Shown here piece by piece: positions 23,418-31,013 of a stretch of 64,000 nucleotides of DNA; within the stretch, counting starts at the first letter, position 1, and the number at the start of each line of letters is the position of its first letter. The stretch covers positions 1 to 64,000 of the forward strand of contig JBPXJS010000042.1 of NCBI GenBank assembly GCA_051715425.1, read 5' to 3'. The DNA is from JAJTFA01 sp051715425 (GTDB taxonomy: Bacteria > Bacteroidota > Bacteroidia > UKL13-3). Made by a program: the position numbers and the translations under genes. The notes below the pieces were generated by a model. That model was not told the DNA's origin, made no database searches, and saw only the letters and a list, made by a program, of their open reading frames with translations.

Positions 23418-23809
23418 TTGTTTTTCTCTACGTTTACTTCTTCCAGTTTTCCGGTTACGGGGCTTATGGTAAAACGCACATACATGATGGCATCTTCACC
23501 TTTGTAAACGCCAAAAGTTTGAATCCATCCGTTATTGGTTTCGGAGGCTTTTTTTACCTGACTGTTTTTAGGAATATTGATGTAGGATTTCATTAAACTG
23601 TTCAACTCTGCTGGTTTTACTTCCTTTTCAATGGTATCGCATACAAATACCACTTTATCCTGAGCAAAGGTTGTCATATCGAATTTTAAAAAGGCAGACT
23701 TTAGTTCTTTTTCTTCTTTAAAGCTATCATACTCACGCATTTGGGTTTGGGCGAAAGTTGATAAAAAGGTGAGTGCTGAGAAAATGGTGGTTAAAAATAA
23801 TCGGGTCAT
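23414..23809 (-). CDS. Small exported hypothetical protein
   Basis: 131 aa, signal peptide to about residue 20 (FLSTFAQTQ). The mature part has alternating helix and strand with FVCDTIEKEV, an INIPKNSQVKKA segment and YVRFTISPVTGKLEEV near the end, suggesting a small alpha/beta periplasmic domain. Family not recognised. Its 3' end overlaps the converging transferase gene by 4 bp. Confidence 0.7.
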   Translation of the reverse strand: MTRLFLTTIFSALTFLSTFAQTQMREYDSFKEEKELKSAFLKFDMTTFAQDKVVFVCDTIEKEVKPAELNSLMKSYINIPKNSQVKKASETNNGWIQTFGVYKGEDAIMYVRFTISPVTGKLEEVNVEKNN

Positions 23810-23974
23810 AAATAGTATAAAAGTTTGGTTGCGAAATTAAGTCAGATTTCATGCCAGCCTTGTCAATTAATTATTAATTTATTCACAACGCTTCACTCAA
23901 GTGTGTTTATTATCGCTTCAGCATGATAACATGGTTTCCGATCTCCTGGTGATTTTAAAATACATGCCCCGTCA

Positions 23975-24006
23975 TTTGTTGTATATACAATTAATTAATA
24001 CCTTTG
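23975..24006 (+). promoter_or_regulatory. Full Bacteroidota-type promoter for the DODA-type dioxygenase
   Basis: TTTG at 23975-23978 (-33) and TACCTTTG at 23999-24006 (-7) are separated by 20 bp, a textbook match to TTTG-N19-21-TAnnTTTG. The predicted start (about 24009) is two bases before the GTG at 24011. The remaining 165 bp upstream show no gene. Confidence 0.75.
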
Positions 24007-24010
24007 TTTG

Positions 24011-24886
24011 GTGAATCGCAAAGAGTTTATACGGTCGGCATCTCTTTTAACTTTAACAGGTATGATGGAATTACGTTCTTTTGGCAATACGCTTCTGGGT
24101 GGTGAAAACTCGCCAAAGATGCCGGTTTTATTTATCGGTCATGGAAATCCGATGAACGCTTTATATGACAATGCATTTACCCGGATGTTAAATAAAACAG
24201 GTAAAACCTTGCCTAAACCCAAGGCTATTTTGGTGGTTTCGGCACACTGGCTTACCAGGGGAACTTATGTGGCTGATACCACCAACCCCAAAACCATTTA
24301 TGATTTCGGTGGGTTTCCCAAAGAATTATTTGAAGTAAAGTATCCGGCAAAAGGGTCGCCTGAATTTGCTGCAGAGGTAAAAAAAGAAGTGAAATCAGTA
24401 AATATCCTGTCCGATCATGAAATGGGTTTTGATCACGGAGCCTGGACCATTTTAAAGCATCTTTATCCGGGGGCGGATATCCCTACCTTTCAGTTAAGTA
24501 TTGATTATGGGAAGCCTGCCTCTTACCATTATGCATTGGCAAAAGAATTACAGGCACTTCGCAACAAAGGATTGCTTATAGTTGGAAGTGGTAATATTGT
24601 GCACAACCTGGGAATGTTAAACTGGAATGATCCCAACCCTAAACCATTTGACTGGAGTATTGAGTTTGATGAGAAGGTGAAGTTATACCTGAACAACCAC
24701 AACCATGAAGGACTTATTTCCTATGAAAAGATGGGAAAAGCGGCACAGTTATCGGTGCCCACCAATGATCATTATTTACCAATGATATATACATTAGGGT
24801 TGCAACAAAAAAACGAGCATATTTCCTATTTATATGAAGGAATAGAAATGGGCTCAATCAGCATGAGATGTTTTTTGATCAGTTGA
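24011..24886 (+). CDS. ygiD: 4,5-DOPA dioxygenase extradiol family protein (YgiD-like)
   Basis: 291 aa from the GTG at 24011. LigB superfamily core with Zn/Fe ligands in FIGHGNPMNA, VVSAHW, GFDHGAW and NDHYLPM; ends with the family's GIEMGSISMR. E. coli YgiD opens the ring of DOPA; the natural substrate here is unknown. The N-terminal 30 residues (NRKEFIRSASLL...) precede the catalytic core as in other Bacteroidota members and look signal-like. If the GTG is correct the mRNA is leaderless; ATG 24062 is the alternative start. The 3' end overlaps the converging SafE-like gene by 33 bp. Confidence 0.88.
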   Translation: MNRKEFIRSASLLTLTGMMELRSFGNTLLGGENSPKMPVLFIGHGNPMNALYDNAFTRMLNKTGKTLPKPKAILVVSAHWLTRGTYVADTTNPKTIYDFGGFPKELFEVKYPAKGSPEFAAEVKKEVKSVNILSDHEMGFDHGAWTILKHLYPGADIPTFQLSIDYGKPASYHYALAKELQALRNKGLLIVGSGNIVHNLGMLNWNDPNPKPFDWSIEFDEKVKLYLNNHNHEGLISYEKMGKAAQLSVPTNDHYLPMIYTLGLQQKNEHISYLYEGIEMGSISMRCFLIS

Positions 24887-25579
24887 TTGGTGTCCGCAAT
24901 CTTTTACCATTGTTTGCTCATCTGATATTTTCGGACTCACATAAGGAATACCAAGCCCCATTCCCCTCAATATAAAAAGGCAGCCAATAAGCACTGCGGC
25001 ATAAGGTACCATTTTACTTATTCTTGTTCTTATTTGAAGGGAAATAAACTGTCCGGCTAAGGAAACACCAAACATTAACGGAAAGGTGCCTGCCCCAAAT
25101 AAGGCCATAAACAGTGCCCCTTTCCAGATTTCCTGTGTTGCCACTGATCCGATAAGTGCTATATATACAAAACCACAGGGTAATAAACCGTTTAATACAC
25201 CAATAAGAAAAAGCGATGAATATTTTTTTTGCTGAAACAAACGGCCCATTAAACTACCACTGATTTTGCGGAAAGTTTGACCAATTTTTTTCTCAATAAA
25301 GTTGCTGCTGAGTATGACTGTTATGATAATAAGTACTCCTGCAGCAATGCTTATACTTTGCTGAAATCCCGCAATGGCCAGCCCAAGTCCGAAAGCACCG
25401 GATAACATTCCAATCAAAGCATACGTGCTGATGCGTCCGAGATTATAAATTACACGGCTTGTTATTTTTTGTGCAGGTGTTGTTCCAATTTGCGGCAATG
25501 CCAGTGCTATCGGCCCGCACATACCCACACAATGAAAGCTGCCCAATAATCCGGTAAGAAATGCGGTTAAAAAAATCAT
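24854..25579 (-). CDS. Sulfite exporter TauE/SafE (UreH-like) family protein of the cbb3 cluster
   Basis: 241 aa, six transmembrane segments, N-terminal LTGLLGSFHCVGMCGPIALALP motif region (GSFHCVGMCGP carries two Cys and a His) and NGLLPCGFVYIAL. Homologues routinely close ccoGH gene clusters in Bacteroidota and Proteobacteria, where a role in copper supply or cbb3 assembly is suspected. A His/Asp/Cys-rich tail (DCGHQSTDQKTSHAD) could bind metal. It overlaps ccoH by 4 bp, so it is part of the same operon. Confidence 0.88.
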   Translation of the reverse strand: MIFLTAFLTGLLGSFHCVGMCGPIALALPQIGTTPAQKITSRVIYNLGRISTYALIGMLSGAFGLGLAIAGFQQSISIAAGVLIIITVILSSNFIEKKIGQTFRKISGSLMGRLFQQKKYSSLFLIGVLNGLLPCGFVYIALIGSVATQEIWKGALFMALFGAGTFPLMFGVSLAGQFISLQIRTRISKMVPYAAVLIGCLFILRGMGLGIPYVSPKISDEQTMVKDCGHQSTDQKTSHAD

Positions 25580-26010
25580 TCTATAAATATTTCTTTCTCG
25601 GCAGCCATTGTTTCATTGCCTGCTTTCCATTCAAAAGTTACTTTCCATGCACCTTTGGTCAGTTTATTGGTGGGGTAAGAAAAATGCCCTTCGTTATTAA
25701 GGGTAAACTCATCCTCAAAATCCAATGAAGAATCGGAGGGACGATAGAATTTTATTTTGCCTGAAATGTTTCCGCCAATGGCCGTGGTGAACGAAATACT
25801 TTGTTTAGAAGCAAGGTACTCAATATGGTGATCCATCCCTTCTGTTGCCATGTGTTTATCAATTTCCTTCTGATAATTCATGCCTTTTTCGTAGTAGTCT
25901 GTTTCAACCAATTCTACTTTTTGGCTAATCATAAAATAAACCATACTTACCACAAATATCATAAACAGTACGGTGAAAAAAACGAGCTTATGCCCCCAGT
26001 TTATTTTCAT
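25576..26010 (-). CDS. ccoH: FixH/CcoH-family cbb3 oxidase accessory protein
   Basis: 144 aa from the ATG at 26010 (an earlier ATG at 26037 overlaps the ccoG stop and adds a polar piece). One N-terminal membrane anchor (WGHKLVFFTVLFMIFVVSMV) and a periplasmic beta-sandwich domain with GKIKFYRPSDSSLD and TKGAWKVTFEW, as in FixH. Needed for cbb3 oxidase assembly or stability in other bacteria. Tightly placed between ccoG and the SafE-like gene. Confidence 0.88.
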   Translation of the reverse strand: MKINWGHKLVFFTVLFMIFVVSMVYFMISQKVELVETDYYEKGMNYQKEIDKHMATEGMDHHIEYLASKQSISFTTAIGGNISGKIKFYRPSDSSLDFEDEFTLNNEGHFSYPTNKLTKGAWKVTFEWKAGNETMAAEKEIFIE

Positions 26011-26036
26011 ATTATTATTTTTTGCTAAGGTAATCA

Positions 26037-27458
26037 TCAGTTTGCTACCGGGCCAACAAAATTTGTTTTCATTTCTTCAAGCAATTTGCCATTGCTGTAT
26101 ATGCTTATTTTGGCAGGAATATTATTCTGCCTGATATTGGGTTTATCAATAAGAATAAAGAAAGAACCTTTAATAATTCCGTCCTCGGTAAGCAACATAT
26201 CACTGCTCTCGCGGTCTACCATTTTTAAGGTGGCACCGGCAGGTTCGGTTAGTTTTACCTGAACATGCTGATCGGTAAAGGTTTTATTTACAATTTCGAA
26301 ATTGTAGATATTACTTACCTGGTTGTTTTCCTGTTGCTGGTATAACATTCCCGGTGTACGCAGAATAGTGGTTTCAATATCTTTTCGCGTAACAATAAAG
26401 AAAGTAAGTAGTGACATGAGCAAGGTAAGCACAGTAAGATAGGCACCGCTTCTGAACGTTAAGCGCCTGCCAATTCCTTTTGCTATTTGCTCCTGAGAAG
26501 CGTACCTGATTAAACCTTTAGGCTTATGAATTTTATCCATTACATCATCACACTCATCAATACAAGCCGTGCAGTTTACACATTCCAGCTGGGTTCCGTT
26601 GCGTATATCAATTCCGGTTGGGCAAACCTGCACGCATCGGTGACAATCCACACAATCTCCCAGGTTTTGTTCAGCCCCTTTTTTTCTAAATCCCCTTGGC
26701 TCCCCGCGCACAAAATCGTAAGCCACCACAATGGAATTTTTATCGAGCATTAGCCCCTGCAAACGGCCATAAGGACAAATAACAATGCAGGCAATTTCCC
26801 TCACTTTGGCAAATACAATATAAAATACAAATGAAAAAATAATGAGGGCTATAAACTGACCCATATGGGCTGAAGGTCCATCGGTTACCAGTTTTTTTAC
26901 TTCATCAATACCAATGAGGTAAGCCAAAAAGGTATTGGCAATGGCTACTGCTATAGCAAAAAAGATGGTATGCTTCAATCCTTTCTTTACTATTTTTTCT
27001 GTATCCAATGGTTGATCATCCAGTTTTTTCTGTTGTTTAAAATCCCCTTCAATCAGGTATTCTATTTTACGAAACAACATTTCCATAAAAATGGTTTGAG
27101 GGCATGCCCATCCGCACCAAACCCTTCCAAACATCACTGTGAATACAATAATAAATACCACAAAGGTGAGCATCAGCAATGCAAACAATGGTAAATCCTG
27201 TGGCCAGAATGGAATACCAAAGATGATAAACTTACGCTCCAGGATATTGAGAAGTAAGAGCGGGTGGCCATTGATTTTCATAAACGGACCACCAAACAAC
27301 AAAATCATTAATAAGATGCTGAACCATGTTCTGCCTTTGTATAAAGGCCCTTTTGGTTTTTTAGGATACACCCATTGTCTGTCACCGGTTTTTTTATTAA
27401 CCAGTGATATCGTGTCTCTGTAAATCTCCCCATCCCCCGGTATCGCTTCGTTGCTCAT
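26037..27458 (-). CDS. ccoG: Cytochrome c oxidase accessory protein CcoG
   Basis: 473 aa. N-terminal membrane segments, a conserved GRVWCGWACPQTIF motif, two 4Fe-4S ferredoxin clusters (CVDCHRCVQVCPTGID and CVNCTACIDECD), another membrane segment and a C-terminal Ig-like CcoG fold domain. CcoG is a cupric reductase that supplies Cu(I) for cbb3 oxidase in Rubrivivax and Rhodobacter. Separated from ccoP by a terminator-like hairpin, so it may be made at a lower level than the structural subunits. Confidence 0.96.
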   Translation of the reverse strand: MSNEAIPGDGEIYRDTISLVNKKTGDRQWVYPKKPKGPLYKGRTWFSILLMILLFGGPFMKINGHPLLLLNILERKFIIFGIPFWPQDLPLFALLMLTFVVFIIVFTVMFGRVWCGWACPQTIFMEMLFRKIEYLIEGDFKQQKKLDDQPLDTEKIVKKGLKHTIFFAIAVAIANTFLAYLIGIDEVKKLVTDGPSAHMGQFIALIIFSFVFYIVFAKVREIACIVICPYGRLQGLMLDKNSIVVAYDFVRGEPRGFRKKGAEQNLGDCVDCHRCVQVCPTGIDIRNGTQLECVNCTACIDECDDVMDKIHKPKGLIRYASQEQIAKGIGRRLTFRSGAYLTVLTLLMSLLTFFIVTRKDIETTILRTPGMLYQQQENNQVSNIYNFEIVNKTFTDQHVQVKLTEPAGATLKMVDRESSDMLLTEDGIIKGSFFILIDKPNIRQNNIPAKISIYSNGKLLEEMKTNFVGPVAN

Positions 27459-27494
27459 AATCTTTAATTGAAATGTAACATATTCTTATAACGT

Positions 27495-27523
27495 ACAAAA
27501 CCCCCTCAACTGGTGAAGGGGTT
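27495..27523 (-). terminator. Terminator-like hairpin between ccoP and ccoG
   Basis: On the minus strand AACCCCTTCA pairs with TTGAGGGGGTT, one base bulged, followed by TTTGT. Located 18-46 nt after the ccoP stop and before ccoG. Short T-tract suggests partial termination. Confidence 0.65.
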
Positions 27524-27540
27524 CTGTTTAAATGTTGTTG

Positions 27541-28419
27541 TTATTGTGCACTGGCAGTAGTATCGGTTGATGAGACGGTACTATCAGCAACAGCACCTTC
27601 TGGTGTATATTTATTGCCCTGAGGTTCTTTGCCTCCGGGAGGGTTGGTGCCCTGCATGGTTAGAATATAGCTGGCAAGTTCCTGCATTTCCAGGGCTTTA
27701 AGTGAATTACCCCATGCCACCATTCCTTTTGCCGGTACACCATATTTTATTGTTTTAAAAACAGATTTGATGTCGCCACCATGTATCCAGTATTCATCAG
27801 TAAGATTAGGACCTACTTTGCCTTCTCCTTTTTCTCCATGGCATACGGCACATTTTTGGGTGTAAACAGTAGCTGCTGCTGCAAGTTTTGTTTTATCATC
27901 AATGGCTGTAACATTGGATTCATCAACAAGGTTACCCATTTTTTTCACATACTCTTCTTTTTGCTGCTCAGCCAATATCAGTTCGTTTTTATACTCCTGT
28001 GCCTGTAAAGGTGTTGATTCGAAAACATGGTAAAGCAAAAGGTATCCGAAAGCAAATACAATGGTACCGTAAAACAGCACGTTAAACCATGGTGGAATAG
28101 GGTTATTCAATTCTCTGATTCCATCATAATCATGCCCAAGGTCAATATCCTTTTCGGCAGCAAGAGGTTTAAGGCTTAACATCTTTTCCCAGAAGCTGCG
28201 GTCTTCTTCGTAATGGTATTTCTCCCCAAGGGTTTCTTTTTTCAATACTGTTACTACCTGCTGAAGGGTAAATACAACAATCAGCATGACAAGTGCCAGG
28301 ATAATAATTAAAGTAATCAATACTTCAGAAAAAGACACTTTTGGCGATGATGCCGCTGTTTGAGCCATTAAAGGATGAGCTAAAAGCAGCATAAGTGCGG
28401 GAACAATTATTTTTTTCAT
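27541..28419 (-). CDS. ccoP: cbb3 oxidase subunit III-like, CcoP with one haem c site
   Basis: 292 aa. N-terminal signal or membrane segment, a second membrane region (about 37-57), the cbb3 N-terminal domain with DLGHDYDGIRELNNPIPPWF leading into another membrane segment, then a single cytochrome c domain (CAVCH at about residue 190, Met ligand in GMVAWG). The tail is low-complexity (STVSSTDTTASAQ). Proteobacterial CcoP carries two haem c groups; only one CxxCH is visible here. It passes electrons to the CcoNO core. Confidence 0.93.
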   Translation of the reverse strand: MKKIIVPALMLLLAHPLMAQTAASSPKVSFSEVLITLIIILALVMLIVVFTLQQVVTVLKKETLGEKYHYEEDRSFWEKMLSLKPLAAEKDIDLGHDYDGIRELNNPIPPWFNVLFYGTIVFAFGYLLLYHVFESTPLQAQEYKNELILAEQQKEEYVKKMGNLVDESNVTAIDDKTKLAAAATVYTQKCAVCHGEKGEGKVGPNLTDEYWIHGGDIKSVFKTIKYGVPAKGMVAWGNSLKALEMQELASYILTMQGTNPPGGKEPQGNKYTPEGAVADSTVSSTDTTASAQ

Positions 28420-28431
28420 ATCGTCTGGTTA

Positions 28432-28602
28432 TTAATTGTTGTTGTCAGAATCTTCCAAAGGCATATTTTTCATCCTGTTGATGTAGTTCTTGTCTGCTCT
28501 GAAAACCCACCATAAGAGGCCTACAAAGAAGAAGAAGAAGATCATCATGGAGAATATCAGGTAGTTCTCCATTCCTGTTACATTAGAAAGAAACTGTCTC
28601 AT
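28432..28602 (-). CDS. ccoQ: CcoQ/FixQ-like small cbb3 oxidase subunit
   Basis: 56 aa (MRQFLSNVTGMENYLIFSMM...), located between ccoNO and ccoP, 7 bp after the ccoNO stop. One transmembrane segment (LIFSMMIFFFFFVGLLWWVF) is followed by RADKNYINRMKNMPL, the typical CcoQ pattern of a short anchor with charged tail. The subunit stabilises the oxidase complex. Confidence 0.88.
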   Translation of the reverse strand: MRQFLSNVTGMENYLIFSMMIFFFFFVGLLWWVFRADKNYINRMKNMPLEDSDNNN

Positions 28603-28609
28603 AATTTAA

Positions 28610-30742
28610 TTATTGGTTTGAGGCTGATTGTTGTTTTTTAATATCTGCACCAAGTCTCTGGAGGTATGCAATCATGGCCACCAGCTCTTTGTTGGCATCC
28701 AATGCAATACCATCTTTTTTCAAATTGGCACTTATCATTTCAGCCTGCAGCGCCAGGTTATTATTGGCATTTGTTATTTCATCATCGGTATAAGGCACAC
28801 CAAGGCTTTTTAGTGCTTTCATTTTAGGCATAGTGCTTTCAGTGTTCAGACTCTGTTCGGCCAGCCATGGATATGGAGGCATTACCGAACCTGGTGACAT
28901 GGTACGTGGATCAATCATGTGATGATAGTGCCAGCTATCAGGATATTTTCCACCTATGCGGTGTAAATCTGGTCCGGTGCGCTTAGATCCCCAAAGGAAA
29001 GGATGATCATACACATATTCTCCGGCCTTTGAATACTCACCCTGATAACGTTCTGTTTCACTCCGGAACGGACGAACCCATTGGGTATGGCATGCATTAC
29101 ATCCTTCACGTATATAAATATCGCGTCCCTGGAGCTCAAGAGGAGTGTATGGTTTTACACTGGAAATGGTAGGGATATTTGATTTAATAAGGAAGGTTGG
29201 AATTAACTCTACCGCACCACCAATAAGTATAGCTACAACTGCTAAAACGGTAAACATCACAGGTTTTTTCTCCAATACGGCATGCCAGAAATCGCCTTTT
29301 GCAAACAGGGTCGATTTTTCAAGAGCAGGTGCTTCAGCGGCTTCATTGGCAGTAAACGAGCCTTGTTTCATTGTTTTTACAATATTGTAAATGAGGATAA
29401 GGAAACCGGCAAGGTATAGGGTACCACCTACTGAGCGTAAAATATGCAATGGCAATATCTGAATGGTTATTTTTAAGAACTCAGGATATTGTAAAGTACC
29501 CTCAGGAGTGAATTCTTTCCACATTAAACCTTGGGTAAAACCTGACCAGTACATTGGAATGGCATAAAATACAATTCCTAAAGTAGCCAGCCAGAAATGG
29601 ATATTGATTAATTTTTTGGAATAGATGGTTGTATTATACATTCTTGGAATCATCCAGTATAATATAGCAAACGTAAGCAGCCCGTTCCATCCTAAAGCAC
29701 CAACGTGCACGTGAGCCACAATCCAATCGGTAAAGTGGGCAATGGCATTTACATTTTTTAATGACAGCATTGGTCCTTCAAAAGTGGCCATACCGTATGC
29801 AGTAATACCAACGGCAAACATTTTCAGTACAGGCTCATCGCGAACCTTATCCCATGCACCACGGAGTGTTAGCAAACCATTGATCATACCACCCCATGAT
29901 GGAGCAATAAGCATAATGGAAAATACCACCCCAAGTGATTGTGCCCAATCAGGGAGGGATGAATATAATAAGTGGTGAGGACCTGCCCAGATATAAATAA
30001 ATATAAGTGACCAGAAGTGAAGGATAGAAAGTTTATAAGAGTAAACAGGGCGTCCGGCTGCTTTAGGAAGGAAATAATACATCATTCCTAAAAACGGAGT
30101 GGTAAGGAAAAAGGCAACGGCATTGTGACCATACCACCATTGCACCAGTGCATCCTGAACACCTGCGTATACCATGTAACTTTTGAACATACTTACCGGA
30201 AGTTCAATAGAGTTTACAATATGCAAAACGGCAACTGTAACAAATGTGGCGATATAGAACCAAAGGGCTACATACATCTGTTTTTCCCTTCTTTTAATAA
30301 TGGTTCCGATCATGTTTACACCAAATGCTACCCAAACCAATGCGATAGCAATGTCAATTGGCCATTCCAGCTCAGCATATTCTTTGGAGGTGGAAAGCCC
30401 CAAAGGCAGGGTGATGGCTGCACTCAGAATAATGAGCTGCCAGCCCCAAAAATGCAGGTTGCTCAGAAAATCGCTGAACATTCTGGCTTTGCATAAACGT
30501 TGCAGGGAGTAATAAACCCCGGCAAAAATGGCATTACCAACAAAAGCAAAAATAATGGCGTTGGTGTGTAAAGGCCTTAAACGACCAAATGAAGTGAATT
30601 GAAGGCCGAGGTTTGCTGCGGGCAGATACAACTGCACTGCAATAAGCAATCCAACGAGCATCCCTATTACCCCAAATATCATGGTGGCAATAGAGAAATT
30701 GCGGACGATTCTGTTGTCGTAGTTAAACTTTTCGATTTGCAT
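28610..30742 (-). CDS. ccoNO: Fused cbb3 oxidase subunits I and II (CcoNO)
   Basis: 710 aa. Residues 1-480 are CcoN, with twelve membrane segments and haem-copper ligands in WYGHNAVAFF, GPHHLLYSS and AHFTDWIVAHVHVGALGWNG. After a linker and one more membrane segment, residues about 525-700 are CcoO with one haem c site (CNACHTQWVRPF). The fusion of N and O into one chain is a known Bacteroidota trait. Enzyme: high-affinity terminal oxidase reducing O2 to water under low oxygen. Promoter and an FNR-like site lie upstream. Confidence 0.96.
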   Translation of the reverse strand: MQIEKFNYDNRIVRNFSIATMIFGVIGMLVGLLIAVQLYLPAANLGLQFTSFGRLRPLHTNAIIFAFVGNAIFAGVYYSLQRLCKARMFSDFLSNLHFWGWQLIILSAAITLPLGLSTSKEYAELEWPIDIAIALVWVAFGVNMIGTIIKRREKQMYVALWFYIATFVTVAVLHIVNSIELPVSMFKSYMVYAGVQDALVQWWYGHNAVAFFLTTPFLGMMYYFLPKAAGRPVYSYKLSILHFWSLIFIYIWAGPHHLLYSSLPDWAQSLGVVFSIMLIAPSWGGMINGLLTLRGAWDKVRDEPVLKMFAVGITAYGMATFEGPMLSLKNVNAIAHFTDWIVAHVHVGALGWNGLLTFAILYWMIPRMYNTTIYSKKLINIHFWLATLGIVFYAIPMYWSGFTQGLMWKEFTPEGTLQYPEFLKITIQILPLHILRSVGGTLYLAGFLILIYNIVKTMKQGSFTANEAAEAPALEKSTLFAKGDFWHAVLEKKPVMFTVLAVVAILIGGAVELIPTFLIKSNIPTISSVKPYTPLELQGRDIYIREGCNACHTQWVRPFRSETERYQGEYSKAGEYVYDHPFLWGSKRTGPDLHRIGGKYPDSWHYHHMIDPRTMSPGSVMPPYPWLAEQSLNTESTMPKMKALKSLGVPYTDDEITNANNNLALQAEMISANLKKDGIALDANKELVAMIAYLQRLGADIKKQQSASNQ

Positions 30743-30772
30743 AGGTATTCCGGTTATGTGTGATTAATGAAA

Positions 30773-30838
30773 CAAAACTATTTACTGGTGAATGACGATA
30801 ATATGACAATGGTTAGGTTGATTCATGATCTTAATCAT
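30773..30838 (-). promoter_or_regulatory. ccoNO promoter with FNR-like palindrome
   Basis: TAGTTTTG (30773-30780, minus strand) matches the TAnnTTTG -7 box. ATGATCTTAATCAT (30825-30838) is an ATGAT-N4-ATCAT palindrome, one base per half-site from the FNR consensus TTGAT-N4-ATCAA. If the box's G is -3, the site is centred at -61.5, the class I activation position. The palindrome overlaps the ccoS stop codon. The same layout occurs at 34302-34367. Confidence 0.75.
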
Positions 30839-31013
30839 GTTTCTCAGTTTCCTCTTTTTTGGCAGCAGGTGCCGGGTAATTATCAAACAGGATCCTTACC
30901 GATGGGGTATAGTCATCATCCATCTGACCGGATCTTACGGTCCAGATAAAAGCAGCAAGAAATCCTATGGCAAGCAACAGGCTGCAACCTATTAATACAT
31001 ACATTACACTCAT
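30831..31013 (-). CDS. ccoS: cbb3 oxidase assembly protein CcoS
   Basis: 60 aa. One membrane segment (MYVLIGCSLLLAIGFLAAFIW) followed by the CcoS signature GQMDDDYTPSVRILFD. CcoS is needed for haem/copper insertion into the cbb3 core. Overlaps the ccoI stop by 4 bp, so translation is coupled. The stop codon lies in the FNR-like site of the next promoter. Confidence 0.95.
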   Translation of the reverse strand: MSVMYVLIGCSLLLAIGFLAAFIWTVRSGQMDDDYTPSVRILFDNYPAPAAKKEETEKHD